From an uncultured Bacteroidales bacterium (GTDB lineage: Bacteria > Bacteroidota > Bacteroidia > Bacteroidales > Paludibacteraceae), in contig ONWR01000013.1 of assembly GCA_900321605.1 (NCBI GenBank), positions 1 to 44,008 on the forward strand: a stretch of DNA of 44,008 bases, given 5' to 3'. Shown here in pieces: positions 9,056-17,246 of the stretch. Numbering within the stretch: position 1 is the first letter of the stretch; the number at the start of each line of letters is the position of its first letter. The position numbers and the translations under genes are program-made. The notes under the pieces were generated by a model, which was not told where the DNA came from, did not search any database, and worked only from the letters and a program-made list of their open reading frames with translations.

Positions 9056-11977
9056 ATGGAAATACTAACTGATAGTTTGCATAAGATAGCGTACGCGACG
9101 GATGCGAGCGTGTACCGCGAGATCCCGTACGGGGTAGCTTACCCGAAGGACGAGGAGGAGATCGTGACGTTAATAGGGGAAGCCCGCTGTCGCCACACGA
9201 ACCTCATCGCTCGTGCAGGCGGTACATCCATCGCCGGACAGGTCGTTGGCAACGGTATCGTAGCGGACATCAGTAAGCATATGAACCGGATCCTTGAGAT
9301 CAACGCTGAGGAACGGTACGCTTGGGTTGAACCCGGTGTGGTACGCGACGAGCTGAACATCGCCTGCAAGCCGTACGGTCTGTTTTTCAGTCCTGAGACC
9401 TCCACTTCGAACCGATGCTGCATCGGCGGTATGGTGGGCAATAACTCCTGTGGAACGCACTCCTTAATATACGGAAGCACGCGCCCGCACGTATTAGAAG
9501 CCGATGGCATCCTTGCTGATGGCAGCAAGGTGCATTTCCAAAAATACACCCTCGCGGAACTCGAAGAGCGGTTCGGTAAAGCGTTTTGGGAAGATGTACA
9601 AGGAACAAAGAGTTTGGAAGAACGTATCTACGCACAGTTGATCCGTTGGGCAAAAGACGAGAAGACGCGGCAGCTCATCGAAGATACTTATCCGGACAAA
9701 GAGCTCACACGCCGCAGCTGCGGATATGCTATTGACGAGACGATAGAAGATATTATCCAAGATGGTTCTATCAACCTCTGCAAGCTGATAGCCGGAAGCG
9801 AAGGCACACTCGCTTTTCTGACACGGATCAAGGTGTCGTTAGACCCCCTGCCGCCGAAAGAAGTGATGGTCGTTTGTGCGCATTGCGTGAGTATAGATGC
9901 GGCTTTTGAAGCGAATCTGACCGCCTTGGCGCAACACCCGACGGCTATCGAACTGATGGACGGAGAGATATTGGAACTCAGCAAACAGACCCCTTCCGTA
10001 GAGCGGTTCTTCGTACAAGGCGACCCTGCGGCTCTCCTGATAGCCGAACTACGAAGCGAGACACGCGAGGACTTAGACCGGCAAGCCGAAGCGATGGAGA
10101 AAGCGCTGTCAGACACCGGTCTCGTCACCCTCTGCACACGAGTCTATGGAAGCGAAGTAGCCAAGGTGTGGAACCTGCGCAAAGCCGGTCTCGGTATCTT
10201 AAGCCGCATGAAAGGCGATGCCAAACCGACCGGCGTGATCGAAGACACCGCCGTAGCACCCTCTCGTATGCCTGCTTACATGCGGGATTTTAGGGAAATG
10301 CTACAGCGACTCGGTACCTCCTGCGTCTTCTACGGACATATCAGTACGGGCGAGCTTCACCTGCGTCCGATTTTAAACCTCAAGACCAAGGAAGGCAAAC
10401 AGCTCTTCCGAACAATCGCACACGAGACGACCCTCCTTGTGCGCAAACACCGAGGCACCATCAGCGGCGAACACGGAGACGGAAGGTTACGAGGCGAGTT
10501 CATCCCCTTGCAGTACGGCGAAGAGACCTACGAACTGATGCGGCAGGTCAAATACTGCTGGGACCAAGATAATATCTTTAATCCCCATAAGATCGTTGAC
10601 ACGCCTAAGATGGACGAGTACCTGCGTGCCGACCGTTCAAAGACCGGCGATGAGCTGCTCTGCCGTGTGGAGCAATGCAACGGTGCCGGAGACTGCCGCA
10701 AGTCGCAAGTCATAGGCGGTACGATGTGTCCGACCTACAAAGCGAGCCGCGATGAGTTGCAGACCACCAGAGCAAGAGCGAATGTGTTGAGGGAGTTCTT
10801 GACCAAGAGCCAAGGACAGAGGACGAAGGACGAAATACAACAAGTAAAAGAGGTGTTGCTCTCTTGTCTTGCCTGCAAAGCCTGCCGGAAAGAGTGCCCT
10901 TCGGGTGTCGACATGACTCGCATGAGAGCGGAAGCCCTGCAACGCATCTACGACGAAGAAGGTACTCCCTTGCGCACATGGATGATAGCAAACAACGCTT
11001 CCGTTCAACGATTAGGCTCTTTGGTACCGCATATATACAATTTCTTTGCATCGAACAAACTCACCTCTACCCTCCTCAAAAAGATAGTGGGCTTTGCTCC
11101 GGAACGCCATATACCCTTAATCCATCATACATCCTTACATCATACATCCTTCTTACATCATACATCCTTACATCATACATCCTTCTTACATCATACATCC
11201 TTCCATCATACATTCAAAATCTATCTTTTTCTCGATGAGTTCACGCGGTACAATGAACCAAGCTTGGTTCAGACGTTCATCGAGCTGATGAACCGTTTGG
11301 GCTACGAGGTGATCATCCCGAGACATACGGAGAGCGGTAGAGCCGCTATCTCCAAAGGGTGCCTGCGTCAAGCTAAACACCTTGCGGAGAAGAACATCCG
11401 TTTACTCAAAGACCTGATTACTGAAGAGACGCCGCTTGTCGGTATCGAGCCTTCGTGTATCCTCACCTTCCGGGACGAATATCCGGACATCGTGAGCGAC
11501 GGTTATCGTGAGGAGGCAAAGCGATTAGGACAAAACTGCCTGCTCTTCGATGAGTTTCTGATGCGGGAAGTGGAAGCCGGAAGAATACGTAAAGAGGCAT
11601 TCTCCAACATGAAAGCGGAGATTTGGCTTCATGGGCATTGCCATCAGAAAGCCTTGGTAGGAGTAGAGAAAACCGCTGCCTTGCTCAACCTGCCGGAGAA
11701 CACCACAGTGCATGTGATTCCTTCGGGTTGCTGCGGTATGGCAGGTTCGTTCGGATATGAGAAAGCGCACTACAAGACCTCCCTTGCTATCGGCGAGATG
11801 ATCCTTTTCCCTGCCGTTCGCGAAGCTGTCAAAGCCCACACAATCGATCATCCGGTCTTCATTGCTGCTCCGGGTGTCTCGTGCCGCACGCAGATACTGG
11901 ACGGTACCGGCATACAAGCTTATCATCCCATTGAGATCCTGTACAAAATGCTGAACGACTCACACGTACTGCAATAA
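9056..11977 (+). CDS. FAD-linked oxidase / 4Fe-4S / CCG fusion dehydrogenase (D-lactate or D-2-hydroxy acid type)
   Basis: 973 residues from the ATG at 9056. Domains in order: FAD-binding PCMH domain (R-A-G-G-T-S-I-A-G-Q near 50, G-G-M-V-G-N-N-S-C-G-T-H near 125); FAD-oxidase C-terminal domain to about 510; a ferredoxin-like region with C-N-G-A-G-D-C-R, G-G-T-M-C-P and C-L-A-C-K-A-C-R-K-E-C-P (530-615); and a C-terminal cysteine-rich CCG region with G-I-E-P-S-C and P-S-G-C-C-G-M-A-G. This GlcD+GlcF-like layout is that of the YdiJ/Dld-like oxidases of D-lactate or D-2-hydroxyglutarate; substrate not determinable. Two repeat-derived insertions lie between the clusters and the CCG part: three heptamers at 10812 and the His-rich stretch at 11123-11215. 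The 3' end overlaps the convergent HAD gene by 18 nt. Confidence 0.9.
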   Translation: MEILTDSLHKIAYATDASVYREIPYGVAYPKDEEEIVTLIGEARCRHTNLIARAGGTSIAGQVVGNGIVADISKHMNRILEINAEERYAWVEPGVVRDELNIACKPYGLFFSPETSTSNRCCIGGMVGNNSCGTHSLIYGSTRPHVLEADGILADGSKVHFQKYTLAELEERFGKAFWEDVQGTKSLEERIYAQLIRWAKDEKTRQLIEDTYPDKELTRRSCGYAIDETIEDIIQDGSINLCKLIAGSEGTLAFLTRIKVSLDPLPPKEVMVVCAHCVSIDAAFEANLTALAQHPTAIELMDGEILELSKQTPSVERFFVQGDPAALLIAELRSETREDLDRQAEAMEKALSDTGLVTLCTRVYGSEVAKVWNLRKAGLGILSRMKGDAKPTGVIEDTAVAPSRMPAYMRDFREMLQRLGTSCVFYGHISTGELHLRPILNLKTKEGKQLFRTIAHETTLLVRKHRGTISGEHGDGRLRGEFIPLQYGEETYELMRQVKYCWDQDNIFNPHKIVDTPKMDEYLRADRSKTGDELLCRVEQCNGAGDCRKSQVIGGTMCPTYKASRDELQTTRARANVLREFLTKSQGQRTKDEIQQVKEVLLSCLACKACRKECPSGVDMTRMRAEALQRIYDEEGTPLRTWMIANNASVQRLGSLVPHIYNFFASNKLTSTLLKKIVGFAPERHIPLIHHTSLHHTSFLHHTSLHHTSFLHHTSFHHTFKIYLFLDEFTRYNEPSLVQTFIELMNRLGYEVIIPRHTESGRAAISKGCLRQAKHLAEKNIRLLKDLITEETPLVGIEPSCILTFRDEYPDIVSDGYREEAKRLGQNCLLFDEFLMREVEAGRIRKEAFSNMKAEIWLHGHCHQKALVGVEKTAALLNLPENTTVHVIPSGCCGMAGSFGYEKAHYKTSLAIGEMILFPAVREAVKAHTIDHPVFIAAPGVSCRTQILDGTGIQAYHPIEILYKMLNDSHVLQ
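10812..10832 (+). repeat. Three heptamers (AAGGACR) inside the dehydrogenase CDS
   Basis: AAGGACA, GAGGACG, AAGGACG add exactly 21 nt (seven residues) in a hydrophilic loop before the second Fe-S motif. A related word occurs at 22491. Confidence 0.7.
11123..11215 (+). repeat. CATCATA/CATCCTT heptamer-pair array inside the dehydrogenase CDS
   Basis: Six CATCATA words, the first five each paired with CATCCTT, are joined by 1-nt (A or C) or 4-nt (CTTA) spacers, giving periods of 15 or 18 nt, both multiples of three. It encodes a His-His-Thr-Ser-Leu/Phe-rich insertion of about 30 residues between the Fe-S region and the CCG domain. Confidence 0.92.
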
Positions 11978-12685
11978 CTCAGGCAGGGAGGTGATGACGA
12001 TGAGGTTAGAACGGGACAGATCCTCCGGCAAAGCGTCCCCACGGCGGGAGAAAAAGACAGTTGCTAAACCCGCATTCTGTGCACCGATGATGTCCGTGGT
12101 CATTGAGTCTCCGATCATCAGCACTTCCGAAGGCTTGAGTTGACACCGACGCAATGCCTCTTCATAGAAACGAACATCGGGTTTGTCATAGCCAATATCC
12201 ATCGATATATACGTGTCTTCAAAGAAATGCAGGATACCTGCTTGCTCCAAACGGCTGCGCTGCAGGTGACCGAAGCTGTTCGATGCCGCAAAAAGCCGAT
12301 AGCCCTTTTGCTGCAAAGCTTCGAGCGTCTCTACGGCATACGGCACAAGGGTGTGCGTCAGACCCCATGCGGCTCGAAAAGCCTGTTTGAAAGGCTCTAC
12401 AGCTTGAGGCGGATAACCCGCTTTCTCGCAGAACTCCGCCGGATAGAGTTCCATCACTTCAGCTATCGTGTGCAAACCATGTTTGGCTTCCGAGAACAAT
12501 CTGCCGCTGATTTCGAAGAAAAGGGAGAAGAGCTCGTCTCTGGTGTACGGTGTAGAGTGTACGGTGTATGGTGTATGGTGGACGGTGGACAAAACATCCA
12601 TCGCAGCCTCGAAAGCTTCCCTACAACAGGGGATATAATCGAGCAAAGTGTCGTCTATATCTATAAAAATCGCTTTATATTGCAT
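11960..12685 (-). CDS. HAD-superfamily phosphatase, YjjG-type noncanonical nucleotidase
   Basis: 241 residues from the ATG at 12685; eight further upstream residues are possible but M-Q-Y-K-A-I-F-I-D fits the family start. HAD motif I is D-I-D-D-T-L-L-D, motif II is A-A-S-N-S near residue 130, the lysine lies in Y-D-K-P-D, and motif IV is M-I-G-D-S-M-T-T-D. The helical cap lies between motifs I and II. The family hydrolyses nucleoside monophosphates or other small phosphates in the cytoplasm (YjjG/YfnB-like). The cap carries a T-V-H-H-T-P-Y-T-V-H insertion made by seven heptamers (12544-12592). The 3' end overlaps the converging dehydrogenase gene by 18 nt. Confidence 0.85.
   Translation of the reverse strand: MQYKAIFIDIDDTLLDYIPCCREAFEAAMDVLSTVHHTPYTVHSTPYTRDELFSLFFEISGRLFSEAKHGLHTIAEVMELYPAEFCEKAGYPPQAVEPFKQAFRAAWGLTHTLVPYAVETLEALQQKGYRLFAASNSFGHLQRSRLEQAGILHFFEDTYISMDIGYDKPDVRFYEEALRRCQLKPSEVLMIGDSMTTDIIGAQNAGLATVFFSRRGDALPEDLSRSNLIVITSLPELLQYV
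12544..12592 (-). repeat. Seven heptamers (TGTAYGG on the plus strand) inside the HAD CDS
   Basis: Plus-strand units: TGTACGG, TGTAGAG, TGTACGG, TGTATGG, TGTATGG, TGGACGG, TGGACAA. Translated on the minus strand they give a His/Thr/Tyr/Pro-rich loop in the cap domain. The last unit is identical to the word at 2871. Confidence 0.9.
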
Positions 12686-12700
12686 TTTTTTGCCAAATAA

Positions 12701-12732
12701 TTTGCACAATTCATAAAAAAGTAGTACCTTTG
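12701..12732 (+). promoter_or_regulatory. Promoter of tRNA-Pro
   Basis: TTTG at 12701-12704, 20-nt spacer, TACCTTTG at 12725-12732, followed by CAGCCG as at two other promoters here. The leader to the tRNA is about 65-70 nt and holds stacked palindromes: GGGTATTTATACCC (12751-12764) and CCCCGTTTAACGGGG (12785-12799), the latter enclosed by GGAGG/CCTCC. Confidence 0.8.
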
Positions 12733-12806
12733 CAGCCGTTTTTGAGAAGCGGGTATTTATACCCCTTCCGGCGGAGGCCGGTTTCCCCGTTTAACGGGGA
12801 CACCTC

Positions 12807-12881
12807 CGGGTAGTAGTTCAGCCCGGTTAGAATGCCTGCTTTGGGAGCAGGAGGTCGTGAGTTCGAATCTCGCCTACCCGA
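12807..12881 (+). tRNA. tRNA-Pro (anticodon TGG)
   Basis: The acceptor stem CGGGTAG (12807-12813) pairs with CTACCCG (12874-12880), then discriminator A. The anticodon stem CCTGC/GCAGG encloses loop TTTGGGA, anticodon TGG. The T arm is GTGAG-TTCGAAT-CTCGC. The sequence after the discriminator is CCG, so CCA is not encoded. Confidence 0.97.
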
Positions 12882-12888
12882 CCGGTTT

Positions 12889-14349
12889 TTAGAGAGTGAC
12901 GATTTCGCCTTTTTGCGGAATCGTCACTTCTTTGAATCCCGCTTCTTCCAGATGACCTTTATACGCCGTTGCTGCCTCTTCCTGACCGTGTACGACAAAC
13001 ACTCTTTGCACCTGATTAACCGTCAGGCTGCGCGTGATATAATTGATCATCTCCTTATAATCACCATGACCGGAGAAGCCCTCGATCTTCGTAATCTGCG
13101 CTTTGATACGCCGGTCGAGACCGAAGATGGATATCCATTGGAGTCCGGGTTGCTGAATACGTGCTCCCAAAGTGGAGGGTTCGCAATAACCAACGATGAG
13201 GATCGTACACCTCGGGTCGGATATATGGTTTGCCACATGGTGCTTGATTCGTCCTGCCTCCAACATGCCGCTGGCAGAGATGATGATACAGGGTTCGTCC
13301 TTATGATTAAGCGCCTTGGACTCGCGGATGTCCGTAATATACCGGAGGGTATTAAATCCAAAGGGATCCGGGTCAAAACGCATCGTGTCGCGTACCTCTT
13401 CACTCAGTTCCTCGGGGTACATTCGGAAGATCTGGGTCGCGTTGGTGGACATAGGCGAGTCCACATAGACCGGTATATGCGGCAAACGACCGTCGTTATA
13501 GAGCTGGTTGAGTACATAGACGATCTCTTGCGTACGACCGACCGAGAAAGAAGGGATGAGCAACTGTCCTTTGCGATAAACACAGGTGTCCTCCACTACG
13601 CCCAAGAGTTCCTCTTCGGTCACCAACTGCTCGTCATGCAAACGGTCTCCATAAGTGGATTCGCAGATGAGGTAGTCGCATTGCGGGAAGAGCTGCGGTT
13701 CGGGCAGAATATGGCTCTTGGCTCTACCTATATCACCGGTATAGGTGACGCGTTTCCAACGGAACCCCTCACCCTCTAATCCGCTCATCCTCTCATCCTT
13801 TTCATACACTTCCAGCGAACAGATAGCGCCGCCGAGCATATGACCGGAGTTGGTGAAGGTCAGCAGCACATCATCAAACAGACGGAAACGACGGTCGTAG
13901 CTATAAGTCACGAAATGCCGCATCGCCTTATTGACATCTTTCTGGTCATAGAGAGGATCGATCTTGTATTTCTTGCCTTTCTCCTTATGAGGATGCTGTT
14001 TGTCTATCTTCTTGTTATAGGTACGCACATCCTGCTCTTGGATAAAAGCGGTGTCCGCTAACATGAGTGCGCACAAGTCACGGGTCGCGGGGGTACAGTA
14101 TATATCACCCTTAAAACCAATCTTCACAATATACGGAATCAAGCCCGAGTGATCAATATGCGCATGACTCAACACCACGCAATCGATCTTAGATGGATCA
14201 AAACCCAAGTCTCTGTTGGCAGCATCCGTCTCCATTCCTTTACCTTGATACATACCGCAATCCAGAAGAATCGTGTGTCCTGAATCGGTTGTAATCAGAT
14301 GTTTGCTTCCGGTCACCTCGCGGGTGGCTCCTAAGAACTGTATTTTCAT
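12889..14349 (-). CDS. Beta-CASP metallo-beta-lactamase-fold RNA hydrolase
   Basis: 486 residues from the ATG at 14349 (M-K-I-Q-F-L-G-A-T-R-E-V-T-G-S), the standard family start; a further upstream start would pass through the promoter. The zinc motif S-H-A-H-I-D-H-S-G lies near residue 61, a second histidine site in T-N-S-G-H-M-L-G-G near 170, D-I-G at about 200, and beta-CASP motifs P-S-F-S-V-G-R-T-Q-E, S-A-S-G-M-L-E-A-G-R-I and S-G-H-G-D-Y follow. The family comprises cytoplasmic RNA endo/exonucleases related to CPSF-73. The substrate here is unknown. A run at 13783-13806 resembles CTCATCC-type repeats and falls in a short Glu-rich loop. Confidence 0.92.
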   Translation of the reverse strand: MKIQFLGATREVTGSKHLITTDSGHTILLDCGMYQGKGMETDAANRDLGFDPSKIDCVVLSHAHIDHSGLIPYIVKIGFKGDIYCTPATRDLCALMLADTAFIQEQDVRTYNKKIDKQHPHKEKGKKYKIDPLYDQKDVNKAMRHFVTYSYDRRFRLFDDVLLTFTNSGHMLGGAICSLEVYEKDERMSGLEGEGFRWKRVTYTGDIGRAKSHILPEPQLFPQCDYLICESTYGDRLHDEQLVTEEELLGVVEDTCVYRKGQLLIPSFSVGRTQEIVYVLNQLYNDGRLPHIPVYVDSPMSTNATQIFRMYPEELSEEVRDTMRFDPDPFGFNTLRYITDIRESKALNHKDEPCIIISASGMLEAGRIKHHVANHISDPRCTILIVGYCEPSTLGARIQQPGLQWISIFGLDRRIKAQITKIEGFSGHGDYKEMINYITRSLTVNQVQRVFVVHGQEEAATAYKGHLEEAGFKEVTIPQKGEIVTL

Positions 14350-14369
14350 GGCTTTACGAATTTGTGGTG

Positions 14370-14400
14370 CAAAATTAGTAAAATTTTTCAATATATACAA
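14370..14400 (-). promoter_or_regulatory. Minus-strand promoter of the beta-CASP gene
   Basis: Read on the minus strand: TTG at 14400-14398, 20-nt spacer, TAATTTTG at 14377-14370. The start codon lies 20 nt further on, which supports the ATG at 14349. Confidence 0.75.
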
Positions 14401-14460
14401 GTAAAATCGCTAATTTTTTATAAATTCTTGCATGTATGCAAGTTTTTCTTGCTTGTTTTA

Positions 14461-14491
14461 TTGCATAATTCAAAAAAAAGCTGTACCTTTG
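14461..14491 (+). promoter_or_regulatory. Promoter of cdsA
   Basis: TTG at 14461-14463, 20-nt spacer, TACCTTTG at 14484-14491, start codon 19 nt downstream. Confidence 0.8.
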
Positions 14492-14510
14492 TGGCAAATT
14501 TTGGAATACT

Positions 14511-15377
14511 ATGTCGGAATTGGTAAAACGAACCCTGAGCGGAATAGTTTTTGTCGCTTGTATTGTAGGGTGTATTTTATGGAGTCAATGGGCAGTCATG
14601 GGCTTGCTTCTCTTCGTCAGCATGATGGCTGTCGATGAGTTTCACCGGTTAGTCAAGTCGCATATTTTGCAGCGCATATGCGCCGGTTTGGGCGTGTTAG
14701 TGCTGTGGTTTCTCACGGTTTGTCTGACGTACGAGCATCCGGAGGGAGATCTCTCTGCCTTGGTTTTTCCGATGCTGATGGCGTACCTGCCGGTGATGAT
14801 CGTAGCGCTGCTGGATGAAATCTGGAATCGCTCTGAGATGCCGTTAGCGCATTGGGGAAATATGCTGATCTCGCAAGCGATGATTGCTCTTCCGTTACTG
14901 ACGATGATGGTGTTATACCGTTTGGATCATATGCTGCTGTTGGCATTGTTCGTCTTCATTTGGGTGAACGACACAGGCGCTTACTGCGTCGGTAGTCTGA
15001 CCGCCAAAAGACCGCAAGGCAACCATAAGATGGCACCTCATGTGAGTCCCAAGAAAAGTTGGGAAGGTCTCATCGGGGGCGTGGTATTCGCTTTGACAGC
15101 CGCTTTTGTGCTGTGGGAATGCGGATGGTTTAGGATCTTCGGAACCGGTAACGTTTCGCTGATCATGACGATTATCTTTGCCGTCGCGACAAGTCTTTTC
15201 GGTACTTTGGGCGACTTGATGGAGAGCCTCTTCAAACGCTCTATAGGTGTGAAAGACTCCGGTCATTTTCTGCCGGGACACGGCGGAGTGTTAGACCGTT
15301 TTGACAGTATTTTATTAGCCGCTCCTGTGATCACTTCTTATTGCTGGTTATGCTACTTTCTTGTACCTCTTTTCTGA
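14511..15377 (+). CDS. cdsA: Phosphatidate cytidylyltransferase
   Basis: 288 residues, integral inner-membrane protein with about eight hydrophobic segments. It makes CDP-diacylglycerol from phosphatidate and CTP, the branch point of phospholipid synthesis. The C-terminal family signature is clear: S-P-K-K-S-W-E-G-L-I-G-G near residue 180, D-L-M-E-S-L-F-K-R near 240, and K-D-S-G-H-F-L-P-G-H-G-G-V-L-D-R-F-D-S near 255. It has its own promoter and overlaps the acyltransferase start by 28 nt, so the two are coupled. Confidence 0.96.
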   Translation: MSELVKRTLSGIVFVACIVGCILWSQWAVMGLLLFVSMMAVDEFHRLVKSHILQRICAGLGVLVLWFLTVCLTYEHPEGDLSALVFPMLMAYLPVMIVALLDEIWNRSEMPLAHWGNMLISQAMIALPLLTMMVLYRLDHMLLLALFVFIWVNDTGAYCVGSLTAKRPQGNHKMAPHVSPKKSWEGLIGGVVFALTAAFVLWECGWFRIFGTGNVSLIMTIIFAVATSLFGTLGDLMESLFKRSIGVKDSGHFLPGHGGVLDRFDSILLAAPVITSYCWLCYFLVPLF

Positions 15378-16213
15378 GCCGATTGCCGTTGAGCGTGTTG
15401 TACTGGTTCGCGGACTACCTGATCTATCCGGTGATGTATCATCTGATGCGTTACCGCCGGAAGTTAGTAGCCAAGAACCTGCGTAACTCGTTTCCGGACA
15501 AGAGCGAAGCGGAGCGCAAAACCATCGAGAAGGCGTTCTACCATCAGTTCTGCTCCACCATCGTGGAGACGATCTACGGCTACCGTTGCTCTGAAGAACA
15601 GATGCGCCAACATGTGACTTTTAAGAACATGGACGAGGCCAACCGTCTCGTTCACGAAAAGGGAGGATGCATCTTCATGTTAGCGCATATGGGCAACTGG
15701 GAATGGTTAGCCGAGGTGCAACATAGTTTGGACGAGGGTATCACGGAAGTGAATGTCTATCGTCAGCTCAAGAACCCAAAGATGGACGCGTTGATGTTGG
15801 CTATCCGAGCCCAACGAGGTGGTACATGCGTAGAGAAGAGACGCATCTTACGAGAGATGGTTCGTTTCCGCGCAGAGAAAAAGAAAGTGACCATCGGTCT
15901 GATCTGCGACCAGAAACCTCGTCCCGAAGTGACCCGTACGTGGGTTGAGTTTCTGCATCAAGACACCGGTTTCTTGGACGGCGGCGAAGTTTTGGGTACG
16001 AAGTTCGGTTATCCGGTATTCTATGCTTATGTTCGCAGGCCAAAAAGAGGATGCTATGAAGCGGAACTGCAACTCCTGACAGCCGACCCCAAGAGCTGCG
16101 CAGAAGGAGAGATCACCAAAGCCTATGCACAGGCTTTGGAACGCAATATATTGGAGCAACCGGAGTTGTGGCTATGGACTCACAACCGGTGGAAATGGAA
16201 AAGGGACATTTGA
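15350..16213 (+). CDS. LpxL/HtrB-type lysophospholipid (lipid A) acyltransferase
   Basis: 287 residues from the ATG at 15350; an in-frame TTG at 15341 is less likely. The N-terminal hydrophobic segment (L-P-L-S-V-L-Y-W-F-A-D) is followed by R-R-K-L-V-A-K-N-L-R-N-S-F-P, typical of the family, and the catalytic HX4E-type motif is H-M-G-N-W-E-W near residue 113. It likely adds a secondary acyl chain to lipid A at the inner face of the membrane. The last codons and the stop are formed by the heptamer GACATTT array that runs into the next start. The cdsA/acyltransferase/glycosyltransferase order recurs in this phylum (recalled, not checked). Confidence 0.88.
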   Translation: MLLSCTSFLSRLPLSVLYWFADYLIYPVMYHLMRYRRKLVAKNLRNSFPDKSEAERKTIEKAFYHQFCSTIVETIYGYRCSEEQMRQHVTFKNMDEANRLVHEKGGCIFMLAHMGNWEWLAEVQHSLDEGITEVNVYRQLKNPKMDALMLAIRAQRGGTCVEKRRILREMVRFRAEKKKVTIGLICDQKPRPEVTRTWVEFLHQDTGFLDGGEVLGTKFGYPVFYAYVRRPKRGCYEAELQLLTADPKSCAEGEITKAYAQALERNILEQPELWLWTHNRWKWKRDI

Positions 16214-16239
16214 CATTTGAGATTTGAGATTTGACATTT
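16205..16239 (+). repeat. Five heptamers spanning a stop codon and ending at the next ATG
   Basis: GACATTT, GACATTT, GAGATTT, GAGATTT, GACATTT fill exactly the space from the third-last codon of the acyltransferase to the base before the ATG of the glycosyltransferase. The stop TGA (16211-16213) is made by the junction of two units. Confidence 0.95.
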
Positions 16240-17199
16240 ATGAAGTGTAGCGTCGTTATATTGAACTGGAATGGAGCTGAGATGCTGAGAAAGTATCTTC
16301 CTTCCGTTGTGCAATACTGTCCGGCTATGATCTTAGGAAACACTTCCGCAGCAGGTATAGAGACCGAGGTCATTGTTGCTGATAACGGTAGTACCGACGA
16401 GAGCCTACAAGTGTTGGCAAAGGAGTTTCCGACCGTCAAGACGATTGTGTTAGATCGCAATTATGGTTTTGCAGAAGGCTACAATCGAGCAATCGATCAA
16501 TTACTCGAAGGAGAAAGGGGAAAGGCGAAAGGTGAAAAGAGTCCGGAGTATGTCGTTCTGCTCAACAGCGATGTAGAAGTGACGGAAAACTGGTTAACAC
16601 CCCTACTCGATTACTTAGAGACGCATCCGGACACCGCAGCCGTACAGCCGAAAATACGCAGTTGGGTTCACAAAGACCGGTTTGAACATGCCGGAGCGGC
16701 AGGCGGTTTTGTCAATGCCTTGGGTTATCCGTACTGCCGAGGACGAGTGCTTTGGAATGTAGAGGAAGACAAAGGGCAATACGACACTATCGTGAACGTC
16801 CATTGGACAAGCGGTGCATGTATGTGCGTGCGTACGCAAGTCTATAAGGAGTGCGGAGGACTCGATGCCGCTTTCTTTGCGCATATGGAAGAGATAGACC
16901 TCTGTTGGCGGATGAGGAATGCAGGCTATTTATTGGCATGTGTGCCTCAGAGCGTGGTGTACCATTTGGGAGGCGGCAGTCTGAACTACGAGAGTCCGCG
17001 TAAGACGTACCTCAACCATCGGAATAACTTACTGATGATCTATAAGAACCACAAACACCCGTTTGGCGTGTTGTTCGTGCGTTTCTTCCTCGATTATGCA
17101 GCAGCATTCTTCTATCTGCTGCAAGGCCGTTGGGGCGCTTTCAAAGCTGTCTTCCAAGCGCGGTGGGACTACTGGAAGATGAGAAAGGCGTATTATTAA
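16240..17199 (+). CDS. Family 2 glycosyltransferase
   Basis: 319 residues from the ATG at 16240; the in-frame TTG nine bases upstream is inside the heptamer array. GT-A fold motifs: V-V-I-L-N-W-N-G at the start, D-N-G-S-T-D-E near 47, and the D-x-D-like L-N-S-D-V-E-V near 110. The C-terminal half has G-A-C-M-C-V-R and E-E-I-D-L-C-W-R, typical of rhamnosyl-type GT2 enzymes acting on cell-surface polysaccharide. Sugar and acceptor unknown. A four-unit GGNGAAA heptamer array (16510-16537) inserts G-E-R-G-K-A-K-G-E-K just before the D-x-D region. The gene ends against a bidirectional terminator-like hairpin. Confidence 0.92.
   Translation: MKCSVVILNWNGAEMLRKYLPSVVQYCPAMILGNTSAAGIETEVIVADNGSTDESLQVLAKEFPTVKTIVLDRNYGFAEGYNRAIDQLLEGERGKAKGEKSPEYVVLLNSDVEVTENWLTPLLDYLETHPDTAAVQPKIRSWVHKDRFEHAGAAGGFVNALGYPYCRGRVLWNVEEDKGQYDTIVNVHWTSGACMCVRTQVYKECGGLDAAFFAHMEEIDLCWRMRNAGYLLACVPQSVVYHLGGGSLNYESPRKTYLNHRNNLLMIYKNHKHPFGVLFVRFFLDYAAAFFYLLQGRWGAFKAVFQARWDYWKMRKAYY
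16510..16537 (+). repeat. Four heptamers (GGNGAAA) inside the GT2 CDS
   Basis: GGAGAAA, GGGGAAA, GGCGAAA, GGTGAAA: the fixed word varies only at its third base. It encodes a charged loop between strand 3 and the D-x-D motif. Confidence 0.92.
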
Positions 17200-17240
17200 G
17201 ACCGCTGCGCTGAAAGAGTAAAGACCAGCGGTCCTTACTC
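17200..17240. terminator. Bidirectional terminator-like hairpin carrying a dispersed repeat
   Basis: GACCGCTG at 17200-17207 pairs with CAGCGGTC (8 bp) around an insert containing GAAAGAGTAAAG, followed by CTTACTCCTTGTTTT. It lies between the convergent GT2 and barrel genes. The sequence belongs to the GACCGCTnCGCTaaa family also seen at 19134-19165, 22470 and 42384. Confidence 0.65.
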
Positions 17241-17246
17241 CTTGTT

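Noticed and set aside
12832-13779. 315-codon plus-strand frame across tRNA-Pro and the beta-CASP gene
   Set aside because: Starts within the tRNA and is antisense to a gene with clear zinc-binding motifs.
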